DNA of 64,000 nucleotides from Xylophilus sp. GTDB lineage: Bacteria > Pseudomonadota > Gammaproteobacteria > Burkholderiales > Burkholderiaceae_C. Of this stretch, positions 36,616 through 44,226 are shown piece by piece. Under the pieces are notes generated by a model. It saw only the letters and a program-made list of their open reading frames with translations, did no database searches and was not told the DNA's origin. The translations under genes were made by a program, and so were the position numbers. Position 1 is the stretch's first letter. Each line of letters begins with the position of its first letter. The DNA lies in contig WNDY01000001.1 of NCBI GenBank assembly GCA_009914555.1, positions 248,001 through 312,000 on the forward strand, given 5' to 3'.

Positions 36616-37569
36616 ATGCCCATGCCGCCGCCGTCCCGGCCGTCCGCCCCCGCCGTCACGCGGGTTGCGCCGCGCCCGGCCACCGTGCTGGGCCGCCTGC
36701 AGGAGCTGTGGCCGGTGCGGGCCACCGAGCTGTGGATCGATGCCGAAGGCCTGCGCATGAGCGCGGCCATGGCCTTCTACGGCATGCTGAGCCTGGCGCC
36801 GATGCTGGTGCTGCTGGTGGCCACGCTGGGCTGGTGGGTGGGCCGCAGCTTCGTGGCCAGCAACCTGGTTGCGCAGGCCCGGCTGGTGATCGGCGACAAG
36901 GGCGCCGAGGTGGTGCAGCAGGCGCTGGAGAGCGCCCGGGCGCCGTCGGAGGGCATCACCGCGACGGTGATTGCCTTCGTGCTGCTGGCTTCGGGCGCGA
37001 CCGGCGTGTTCGCCGAGCTGCAGGCCGGCTTCCAGCGCGTGTGGCACCACGGCCGCGCGGAGATGCCCGCGCCGAAGTGGTGGTACAGCGCCTGGCAGCG
37101 GCTGCGCGGCATGGTCTACATCCTGATGCTGGGCATCCTGCTGCTGGCGTCGCTGGTGGTGACGACGGTGCTGGCCGTGGTGGAGCGCTGGGCGACCGCG
37201 CGCTTCATGCTGGAGGACGTAGTGCGGCTGGTCAACGAGGGCGTGTCGATCGCGATCATCGTCGCGCTGTTCACCGCGCTGATGCGGCTGTCGGGCGGCC
37301 GGCATCCGCGGCTGCGCTACCTGGTGGGCGGCGCCACCGTGGGTGCGCTGCTGTTCACCGCAGGCAAGCACCTGCTGGCCATCTACCTGTCGACCGCGGC
37401 GGTCGTCTCGGCCTACGGCGCGGCCGGCTCGCTGGTCGTGGTGCTGGTGTGGATCTACTTCTCGGCCGCGGTGGTGCTGTTCTCCGCGGCCTGCGCCCGC
37501 GCGTTCGAGGACGGGCAGGCGCTGCACCGGGCGCGAAAACAGGCGTGGCTCGATACCCCTCGGAGGTAG
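36616..37569 (+). CDS. YihY/virulence factor BrkB family membrane protein
   Basis: 317 residues, six or seven transmembrane segments. The opening of the domain (GLRMSAAMAFYGMLSLAPMLVLLVATLGWW) and ASGATGVFAELQAGFQRVWHH, the central VVTTVLAVVERW and the C-terminal YLSTAAVVSAYGAAGSLVVVLVWIYFSAAVVLFSAA are standard for the family, once mis-called RNase BN. Function unknown. Start at ATG 36616 with two close Met alternatives. It occupies the place of dnaA next to rpmH. Confidence 0.9.
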   Translation: MPMPPPSRPSAPAVTRVAPRPATVLGRLQELWPVRATELWIDAEGLRMSAAMAFYGMLSLAPMLVLLVATLGWWVGRSFVASNLVAQARLVIGDKGAEVVQQALESARAPSEGITATVIAFVLLASGATGVFAELQAGFQRVWHHGRAEMPAPKWWYSAWQRLRGMVYILMLGILLLASLVVTTVLAVVERWATARFMLEDVVRLVNEGVSIAIIVALFTALMRLSGGRHPRLRYLVGGATVGALLFTAGKHLLAIYLSTAAVVSAYGAAGSLVVVLVWIYFSAAVVLFSAACARAFEDGQALHRARKQAWLDTPRR

Positions 37570-37620
37570 AGGCTAACGCGGGCGACCGGCACCCGCCTCC
37601 AGCCTATACCCCAAGGAGGA

Positions 37621-38394
37621 TCAGTTCTCTGCGAACGCGCGCTCGACGACGAAGTCGCCGGGGGTGGTGGTGTTGCCCTCCTTGAAGCCGCGGGCCTCGA
37701 ACAGGTGCTTGAGGTCGCTGAGCATCGCCGGGCTGCCGCAGAGCATCACACGGTCCTCGGCCGCGGTGATCGGCGGCAGGCCGAGGTCGCTCGCGAGCTT
37801 GCCGCTTTCGATCAGGTCGGTGATGCGGCCCTGGTTGCGGAACGGCTCGCGCGTGACCGTGGGGTAATAGAGGAGCTTGTCCTTCACGATCTCGCCGAGG
37901 AATCCATGCGCATGCAGGTCCTCGCTGAAGAGCTTGCTGTAGGCCAGCTCGTCGACCTGGCGCACCCCGTGCACCACGATGACCTTCTCGAACTTCTCGT
38001 AGGTCTCGGGGTCGCGCGCGACCGACAGGAAGGGCGCCAGGCCGGTGCCGGTGCCCAGCAGCCACAGGCGCTTGCCGGGCAGCAGGTAGTCGGTCAGCAG
38101 GGTGCCGGTGGGCTTCTTGCCCACGATGATCGTGTCGCCGACCTGGATGTGCTGCAGCCGCGAGGTCAGCGGGCCGTCGTCCACCTTGATGCTGAGGAAC
38201 TCCAGGTGCTCCTCGTAGTTCGGACTCGCGATGCTGTAGGCGCGCAGCAGCGGCTTGCCGTTGACCTTCAGGCCGATCATGGTGAAGTGGCCGTTGGAGA
38301 AGCGCAGCGAGGCGTCGCGCGTGGTGGTGAAGGAGAACAGGCGGTCGGTCCAGTGGTGGACGGAGAGGACGCGTTCTTCGTTGAAGGCACTCAT
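37621..38394 (-). CDS. fpr: Ferredoxin-NADP+ reductase
   Basis: 257 residues, the length of subclass I bacterial FNRs (Azotobacter/Rhodobacter type). FAD-binding RAYSIASPNYEEHLEFLSIKV, NADP-binding LWLLGTGTGLAPFLSVARDPETYEKFEKVIVVHGVR, the segment VMLCGSPAMLSDLKHLFEARGF and C-terminal VVERAFAEN (FVEKA-type end). Reduces ferredoxin or flavodoxin with NADPH, often in oxidative stress. Start at ATG 38394; the longer open frame lacks homology. Converges with the yihY-like gene across a TATACCCC motif at 37605. Confidence 0.95.
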   Translation of the reverse strand: MSAFNEERVLSVHHWTDRLFSFTTTRDASLRFSNGHFTMIGLKVNGKPLLRAYSIASPNYEEHLEFLSIKVDDGPLTSRLQHIQVGDTIIVGKKPTGTLLTDYLLPGKRLWLLGTGTGLAPFLSVARDPETYEKFEKVIVVHGVRQVDELAYSKLFSEDLHAHGFLGEIVKDKLLYYPTVTREPFRNQGRITDLIESGKLASDLGLPPITAAEDRVMLCGSPAMLSDLKHLFEARGFKEGNTTTPGDFVVERAFAEN

Positions 38395-38649
38395 GGTCTG
38401 GCAGCAGGATGGAAGTGGGCGACGGGGACGGTGGCTCGCGGCGCGCGCACGAAACGAGAGGGCTGGAAGGCGGCGGCAGCTGGCTGGAAGCAGTCCGCGG
38501 CAGGGCCGGCGGCCGGTGCGCGAGGGTCGGCATTTTCGCACGCTCGCGCGGAGAAGGCCTCGGCTGCTTAGCGCATGTGGTTATATGAAGGTTGCGCAGG
38601 GCCGCGTTCTGCGCCCGGGATCAGCGCGGTCCGCGGCCGCCGGGAGTCG

Positions 38650-39215
38650 GGCACGAAGTGCTCCAGCGACCCGTCTCCGCATGCTCGCTCCACTTTCGAT
38701 ACCACGACGTGGTATCCGCCGTACCATCTGCGGAACTGCCGTTTGGCCTGCAGGTGCGTGGAGGCCGAGGCGAATGCCGTGAGCGGCGCTTCGCCCAGCA
38801 GCGTATGGAACACGGTGCCCAGCGCGGCCCGGATGCCGCCAAGCACGACCAGCTGCTGCCCCACCGGGCCTTTGCCGGGGCCGGCGAAAGGCGGCAGAAA
38901 GACGGCGAAGAACAGCAGTGCCTGCGGATCGAGCAGGCTGTTGAGCATGGCGCGCAGGCAGACCGACCGCAGCGTCGCCTGGGGCGCCGCTTCCGCCGGG
39001 CCCGGTCCGCCGGCCGGCGCAGGGCCTGGCGGGCCATCCACAGCAGCTAGGTCGCGACCGCCGCCGTCACGCCGGCTGCCGTCAGCACGGTGAGAACCCG
39101 GTCGGCCAGGCCGATGCCCAGCGCCGCCGCCGCACCGCCCGCGGGTCCGCAGGCAGCCACGAAGCCCCAGACGGTGGATGTGGCCGTCAACGGTGCGCAG
39201 CAGGGGCTGGCCGTG
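38650..39215 (-). pseudogene. LysE/RhtB amino-acid exporter remnant
   Basis: Pieces of a LysE-type exporter lie in different minus-strand frames. One frame holds VAACGPAGGAAAALGIGLADRVLTVLTAAGVTAAVA before a TAG at 39047, then LLWMARQALRRPA continues, then another frame holds LRAMLNSLLDPQALLFFAVFLPPFAGPGKGPVGQQLVVLGGI, the usual sixth helix region. The N-terminus is missing. At least one stop and one frameshift plus truncation mean it cannot make a transporter. Confidence 0.65.
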
Positions 39216-39383
39216 GCCGTCATGGGGCTGCTGCGGCCCGGCGACTCCTGGCCGCGGACGCGCTGACCTACCCCGGCCAGGCCGTGGCCGACGGCGGCGA
39301 TCCGTGAGGCGCAGCCGGCCGCGGCCGGTGTCCCGTGGTGCAATAGCGCCCGTGCAGGGTGTCCCACCCGCGCATGCCCATCC

Positions 39384-40616
39384 ATGCAACAAGCGAGGTT
39401 CTCCTTGAGACAGACGACACGACGCTCCCTGCTGCTGGCTGCGGCGGCCGCGGCTGTGCCGGCCGCCCGTGCGCAGCCGGCCGCCGGCCGCCCGATCCGC
39501 ATCGGCGAGATCAACAGCTACAAGGCGCAGCCAGCCTTCCTCGAACCCTACCGCAAGGGGATGGAGCTGGCCGTGGCCCAGGTCAATGCCGCCGGCGGCA
39601 TCGGCGGGCGGCCGCTGGAGCTGGTCGTGCGCGACGACAACGGCAACCCCGGCGACGCGGTGCGCGCGGCCGAGGAGCTGTACACCCGCGAGAAGATCGA
39701 CGTGCTGACCGGCGCCTTCCTGTCGCACGTGGGGCTGGCGCTGACCGACTTCGCGCGGCAGAAGCAGCGCTTCTACCTGGCCTCGGAGCCGCTGACCGAC
39801 AAGATCGTCTGGGAGAACGGCAACCGCTACACCTTCCGCCTGCGCCCCTCGACCTGGATGCAGGTCGCCATGCTGGTGCCCGAGGCCGCCGCGCTGAAGA
39901 AGAAGCGCTGGGCCATCGTCTACCCGAACTACGAATACGGCCAGTCGGCCGCGGCCACGTTCAAGAAGCTGCTGGCCGCCGCCCAGCCGGGTGTGGAATT
40001 CGTCGCCGAGCAGGCCGCGCCGCTCGGCAAGGTCGATGCCGGCAGCGTCGCCCAGGCGCTGGCCGACGCCAAGCCCGACGCGATCTTCAACGTGCTGTTC
40101 GCGGCCGACCTGGCCAAGTTCGTGCGCGAGGGCAACACGCGCGGCCTGTTCGAGCAGCGGCCGGTGGTCAGCCTGCTGTCGGGCGAGCCGGAATACCTCG
40201 ATACGCTCAAGGCCGAGACACCCGACGGCTGGATCGTCACCGGCTACCCCTGGTATGCCATCCGGACGCCCGAGCACCGCGCCTTCCTCGACGCCTACCA
40301 GGCGCGCTTCAAGGACTATCCGCGCGCTGGCTCGGTCGTGGGCTACAACGCCATCGCCTCGATCGCCGCGGGCCTGCGCAGGACCGGCGGCTCGGCCGAC
40401 ACCGAAAAGCTCATCGCCGCCTTCCGCGGCCTGCGCGTGGACACGCCATTCGGCCCCATCGTCTACCGCGCCCAGGACCACCAGTCCACCATGGGCGCCT
40501 ACGTCGGCCGCACGAAGAACGACGGCGGCAAGGGCGTGATGGTGGATTTCAAGTACCAGGACGGCGCGAAGTTCCAGCCCGCCGACGCCGACATCAAGGC
40601 CTGGCGCAAGGAATAG
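39384..40616 (+). CDS. Branched-chain-type ABC transporter substrate-binding protein (LivK family)
   Basis: 410 residues. Tat-like signal (RQTTRRSLLLAAAAAAVPAARA), then IRIGEINSYKAQPAFLEPYRKGMELAVAQVNAAGGIGGRPLELVVRDD, the standard peripla_BP_6 opening; further KKRWAIVYPNYEYGQSAA and GYNAIASIAAGL. Periplasmic binding protein for an amino acid, amide or aromatic acid. A TTG at 39405, with AGCGAGG ahead, is an alternative start. First gene of a four-gene transporter operon. Confidence 0.92.
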   Translation: MQQARFSLRQTTRRSLLLAAAAAAVPAARAQPAAGRPIRIGEINSYKAQPAFLEPYRKGMELAVAQVNAAGGIGGRPLELVVRDDNGNPGDAVRAAEELYTREKIDVLTGAFLSHVGLALTDFARQKQRFYLASEPLTDKIVWENGNRYTFRLRPSTWMQVAMLVPEAAALKKKRWAIVYPNYEYGQSAAATFKKLLAAAQPGVEFVAEQAAPLGKVDAGSVAQALADAKPDAIFNVLFAADLAKFVREGNTRGLFEQRPVVSLLSGEPEYLDTLKAETPDGWIVTGYPWYAIRTPEHRAFLDAYQARFKDYPRAGSVVGYNAIASIAAGLRRTGGSADTEKLIAAFRGLRVDTPFGPIVYRAQDHQSTMGAYVGRTKNDGGKGVMVDFKYQDGAKFQPADADIKAWRKE

Positions 40617-40633
40617 ATCAGGGGAGTATTCGT

Positions 40634-40662
40634 CCACAGTGCATATTCTTGGAGCACTGTGG
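40634..40662 (+). promoter_or_regulatory. Hairpin between binding-protein and permease genes
   Basis: CCACAGTGC / GCACTGTGG, perfect 9-bp arms and an 11-base loop, 18 bases after the binding protein stop, directly followed by GGGGATATACCCC. Such stem-loops often stop or stabilise transcripts so that the binding protein is made in excess over the permease. It could also be an operator. Confidence 0.5.
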
Positions 40663-40686
40663 GGATATACCCCCCCCAAAATCCTT

Positions 40687-42531
40687 ATGGACCTTGCTGC
40701 TCTTCTCGTCCAGCTGCTCAACGGCCTGGCGGGCGCGTCCTCGCTGTTCCTCGTGGCGGTCGGGCTGTCGCTGATCTTCGGCGTCACCCGCATCGTCAAC
40801 TTTGCGCACGGCTCGCTGTTCATGGTCGGCGCCTACGCGGCCTGGTCGCTGGCCGAGGCGCTGGGCGCGGGCCGGGGCTTCTGGCCCGCGCTGCCGCTGG
40901 CGGCGCTGGCCTGCGGCGCGCTCGGCGCGGCGGTCGAGATCGTGCTGCTGCGCCGCATCTACCGCGCGCCCGAGCTGTTGCAGCTGCTGGCGACCTTCGC
41001 GCTGGTGCTGGTGATCCGCGACGCGGTGCTCTGGCACTGGGGCCCCGGGGAACTGCTGGGCCCGCGCGCGCCCGGCCTCGAAGGCGCGGTGCGGATCCTG
41101 GAGCGGCGCTTTCCGGTCTACGACCTGTTCCTGATCGCCGTCGGCCCGCTGGTCTGGCTCGGCCTGCACCTGCTGCTGGTTCGCACCCGCTGGGGCCTGC
41201 TGGTGCGCGCCGCCACCGAGGACCGCGGTATGGCCGGCGCGCTGGGCATCAACGAGGCGTGGCTCTTCACCGGCGTATTCGCGCTCGGCGCGGCGCTGGC
41301 CGGGCTGGCGAGCGCATTGCAGCTGCCGCGCGAGCCGGCCAGCCTGGAGATGAACCTGGCCACCATCGGCTCGGCCTTCGTCGTCGTCGTCGTGGGCGGC
41401 ATGGGTTCGATCGGCGGCGCCTTCGCGGCCGCGCTGCTGGTGGCCGAGCTCAAGGCGCTGTGCATCTGGCTCGGCGTGGTGGATGTCTTCGGCGTGGCCG
41501 TCGCGTTTCCGAAGCTCACGCTGGCGGCCGCCTTCCTCGTCATGGCCGTGGTGCTGGTGCTGCGGCCCTGGGGCCTGCGCGGCAAACCGCAGCCCGCGCC
41601 GCGCGCGCCGGGCGGGTCCGAGCCGCCGCTGCGCCGCGCCGGCCCGCGCGCGCGCATCGCCTGGGCCGCGGGGCTCGTCGCGCTGGCACTGCTGCCCCTG
41701 GCGGCTGCGCAGTCGCCCTACCTGCTGGTGCTGGGCGCCGAGATGCTGGTGGCCGCGCTGTTCGCGGCCAGCCTGCACTTCCTGATCGGGCCGGCCGGCA
41801 TGCATTCGTTCGGCCATGCGGCCTACTTCGGCATCGGCGCCTATGCGGCGGCGCTGCTGGTGCGCGCGGCCGGCTGGCCGATGGAGGCGGCGCTGCTCTG
41901 CGGCTGGTTCTGCGTGCGCCTCGCGGGCGTGTACCTGGCGATGCTCACGCTGGCCTTCGCGCAGATCACCTGGGCCGTCTGCTTCCAGTGGGATGCGTTC
42001 ACCGGCGGCAGCAACGGCCTCACGGGCGTGTGGCCGGCCGCCTGGCTGCAGTCGCCGGGCGCGTTCTACCTGCTCGCGCTGGCCTGCACCGCGGCCGGCG
42101 TGCTGGCGCTGCGCCGGCTGCTGTTCGCGCCGTTCGGCCATGCGCTGCGCGCGGTGCGCGACGCACCGCTGCGCGCCGAGGCCATCGGCATCGACGCGCG
42201 GCGCACGCAGTGGATGGGCTTTGCGGTGGCGGGTCTGTTCGCCGGTGTGGCCGGGGCGCTGTTCGCGTTCTCCAAGGGCGGTGTCTCGCCGGAGGCGCTG
42301 TCGGTCGGCCGCTCGGTCGATGCGCTGGCGATGGTGCTGCTCGGCGGCGTGCAGACGCTGGCCGGGCCGCTCGCGGGCGCGGCCGTGTTCACCTGGCTGC
42401 ACGACAGCATCGCGCGCAGCACCGACTACCGGCGCGCCGTGCTCGGCGGCACCCTCCTGCTGCTGGTGCTGCTGTTCCCGCAGGGCATCGCCGGCGGGTT
42501 CAAGCAGCTCGCGGCGCGCAGGCGCGGATGA
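40687..42531 (+). CDS. Fused LivH-LivM permease of branched-chain-type ABC transporter
   Basis: 614 residues joining both membrane subunits. Residues 1-310 are LivH (LFLVAVGLSLIFGVTRIVNFAHGSLFMVGAYAAW; FVVVVVGGMGSIGGAFAAALL). A charged Pro/Arg-rich linker follows, then LivM from about 335 (LHFLIGPAGMHSFGHAAYFGIGAYAAALL; LAGVYLAMLTLAFAQITWAV; GGSNGLTG; LGGVQTLAGPLAGAAVF). Between ALLCG and WFCVRLAGVYLAM the usual 20-odd residues of a helix seem to be missing compared with normal LivM. ATG 40687 chosen because the HILGALWGY upstream part covers the hairpin. Overlaps the next gene as ATGA. Confidence 0.9.
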   Translation: MDLAALLVQLLNGLAGASSLFLVAVGLSLIFGVTRIVNFAHGSLFMVGAYAAWSLAEALGAGRGFWPALPLAALACGALGAAVEIVLLRRIYRAPELLQLLATFALVLVIRDAVLWHWGPGELLGPRAPGLEGAVRILERRFPVYDLFLIAVGPLVWLGLHLLLVRTRWGLLVRAATEDRGMAGALGINEAWLFTGVFALGAALAGLASALQLPREPASLEMNLATIGSAFVVVVVGGMGSIGGAFAAALLVAELKALCIWLGVVDVFGVAVAFPKLTLAAAFLVMAVVLVLRPWGLRGKPQPAPRAPGGSEPPLRRAGPRARIAWAAGLVALALLPLAAAQSPYLLVLGAEMLVAALFAASLHFLIGPAGMHSFGHAAYFGIGAYAAALLVRAAGWPMEAALLCGWFCVRLAGVYLAMLTLAFAQITWAVCFQWDAFTGGSNGLTGVWPAAWLQSPGAFYLLALACTAAGVLALRRLLFAPFGHALRAVRDAPLRAEAIGIDARRTQWMGFAVAGLFAGVAGALFAFSKGGVSPEALSVGRSVDALAMVLLGGVQTLAGPLAGAAVFTWLHDSIARSTDYRRAVLGGTLLLLVLLFPQGIAGGFKQLAARRRG

Positions 42532-43274
42532 CGGCGGTGCTGGAGGTCCGGGGCCTGCGCAAATCCTTCGGCGGCGTGCTCGCGGTCGATGGCGTGGGCT
42601 TCGCGGTCGCGGCCGGCGAAATGCTGGCGCTGATCGGGCCCAACGGCGCGGGCAAGTCCACCACCTTCAACATGGTCGGCGGACAGTTGAAGCCCGATGC
42701 CGGCTCGGTGCGGCTCGCCGGCCGCGAGATCGCCGGCCTGCCGCCGCGCGCCGTCTGGCGGCAGGGCGTCGGCCGCACCTTCCAGGTCGCGCAGACCTTC
42801 GGGTCGCTCACCGTGGCCGAGAACGTGCAGATGGCGCTGCTGTCGGCCGACGGCCGGGCCTGGGCGCCCTGGCGCCGCGCGGCCGGCTACCGGCGCGGCG
42901 ACGCGCTCGCCTTGCTCGATGTGGCCGGTCTGCGCGCGCAGGCCGACGCGCCCTGCGCCGCCCTGGCCTATGGCGACGTCAAGCGCGTGGAGCTGGCCCT
43001 GGCGCTGGCCCACGGCCCGCGCCTGCTGCTGATGGACGAGCCCACGGCCGGCATGGCGCCGGCCGAGCGCGGCGAACTCATGGCGCAGGTGCGCCGCATC
43101 GCGAGCGCGCGGCAGATCGCCGTGCTGTTCACCGAGCACAGCATGGACGTGGTCTTCGCCCATGCCGACCGCGTGCTGGTGCTGGCCCGCGGCCGGACGA
43201 TCGCCGAAGGTCCGCCGGCGCAGGTGCGCGCCGACGCGCAGGTGCAGTCCGTCTATCTCGGAGGCGCGGCATGA
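42528..43274 (+). CDS. ABC transporter ATP-binding protein, LivG type
   Basis: 248 residues. Walker A GPNGAGKSTTFNMVGG, Q-loop GVGRTFQVAQTFGSLTVAENVQ, a signature-like AALAYGDVKRVELALALA in which the usual S-G-G-Q core reads A-Y-G-D, Walker B RLLLMDEPTAGMAP, and the H-loop FTEHSMDVVF. LivG proteins often have YG(D/E)QR here, so this is within family range. Cytosolic ATPase powering the fused permease; stop-start overlaps on both sides. Confidence 0.93.
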   Translation: MTAVLEVRGLRKSFGGVLAVDGVGFAVAAGEMLALIGPNGAGKSTTFNMVGGQLKPDAGSVRLAGREIAGLPPRAVWRQGVGRTFQVAQTFGSLTVAENVQMALLSADGRAWAPWRRAAGYRRGDALALLDVAGLRAQADAPCAALAYGDVKRVELALALAHGPRLLLMDEPTAGMAPAERGELMAQVRRIASARQIAVLFTEHSMDVVFAHADRVLVLARGRTIAEGPPAQVRADAQVQSVYLGGAA

Positions 43275-44005
43275 CCATGGACGACGTGCTGCTGCAGGCC
43301 CGCGGGCTCGACGCCTGGTACGGTGCCGCGCAGGTGCTGTTCGGCATCGACATCGCCGTGCGGCGCGGCGAGGTGGTCGCGCTCATGGGCCGCAACGGCG
43401 CCGGCAAGTCGACCACGCTGAAGGCGCTGATCGGGCTGGAGGTGCGCCGCCGCGGCAGCGTGCGCTTCATGGGCCAAGACCTGTCGCGCAGCGAGCCGTT
43501 CGAGGCCGCGCGCCGCGGCCTGGGCTACGTGCCGGAAGACCGCCGCGTCTTCACCGGCCTCACGGTCGCGCAGAACCTCGACGTGGGCCGCCAGCCGCCG
43601 CGCGCATGGCCCGACGGCACGCCCGTGCCGGTGTGGACGCCCGAGCGGCTCTATCGGCTTTTTCCCAACCTCGGCGAGATGCCCACGCGTCCTGGCGCCC
43701 GCATGAGCGGCGGTGAGCAGCAGATGCTGGCCGTAGCGCGCACGCTGATGGGCAACCCCTACCTCGTGCTGCTCGACGAGCCGTCGGAAGGCGTCGCGCC
43801 GCTCATCGTCGCGCAGATGGCTGAGGCCATCCTCGCGCTCAAGCGCAACGGCGTGGCCGTGCTGCTGTGCGAACAGAACCTGGGCTTCGCCGAACGCGTG
43901 GCCGACCGGGTCGTCGTGCTCGAAAAAGGCCAGGTCCGCCATGCGGACTCCATGGCCGCGTTCCGGGGTGCCACGGCTGCGCGCGTCACACTCCTGGGCG
44001 TGTAG
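43271..44005 (+). CDS. ABC transporter ATP-binding protein, LivF type
   Basis: 244 residues. Opens with ARGLDAWYGAAQVLFGIDIAVRRGEVVALMGRNGAGKSTTLKALIG (Walker A), then GLGYVPEDRRVFTGLTVAQNLDVG, signature MSGGEQQMLAVARTLM, Walker B LVLLDEPSEGVAP and LLCEQNLGFA. Second ATPase of the transporter, started at an ATGA overlap with the LivG-type gene. Confidence 0.94.
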   Translation: MTMDDVLLQARGLDAWYGAAQVLFGIDIAVRRGEVVALMGRNGAGKSTTLKALIGLEVRRRGSVRFMGQDLSRSEPFEAARRGLGYVPEDRRVFTGLTVAQNLDVGRQPPRAWPDGTPVPVWTPERLYRLFPNLGEMPTRPGARMSGGEQQMLAVARTLMGNPYLVLLDEPSEGVAPLIVAQMAEAILALKRNGVAVLLCEQNLGFAERVADRVVVLEKGQVRHADSMAAFRGATAARVTLLGV

Positions 44006-44124
44006 GAAAAGCACGCGATTGCGCGATCCGCATATGTAAAACCGCTTTGTGCGGATGACATCGGATACCCTGAAACTCCCGCGCCGCAATCGCAGTCCAA
44101 TAGCAGGGGCTCGGTTGCGGCAGG

Positions 44125-44139
44125 GGCACAGTCCTTGCA
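44125..44139 (+). promoter_or_regulatory. Sigma-54 promoter upstream of prkA-yeaH-spoVR
   Basis: GGCAC-AGTCC-TTGCA fits the -24/-12 consensus TGGCAC-N5-TTGCW except for the first base, about 87 bases before the prkA start. In E. coli yeaGH is activated by NtrC and RpoN, so the match agrees with known regulation of this operon. Confidence 0.6.
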
Positions 44140-44226
44140 TACTGGACTCCGAGAACAGCAGTCCTGCCTCGCGGGCATTCCAGCCGGCCCGCGGCGCAGC
44201 GCCCCGTGAATGTATGGAGGTGTTGG

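Noticed and set aside
38568-40823. A 751-codon minus-strand frame.
   Set aside because: Its right two thirds are the antisense of the substrate-binding protein gene; its left part only contains fragments of a decayed LysE exporter.
42960-43000. The LivG-type ATPase as inactive because the SGGQ core is replaced.
   Set aside because: LivG proteins often carry YG(D/E) at this place, and Walker A, Walker B and the H-loop are intact.
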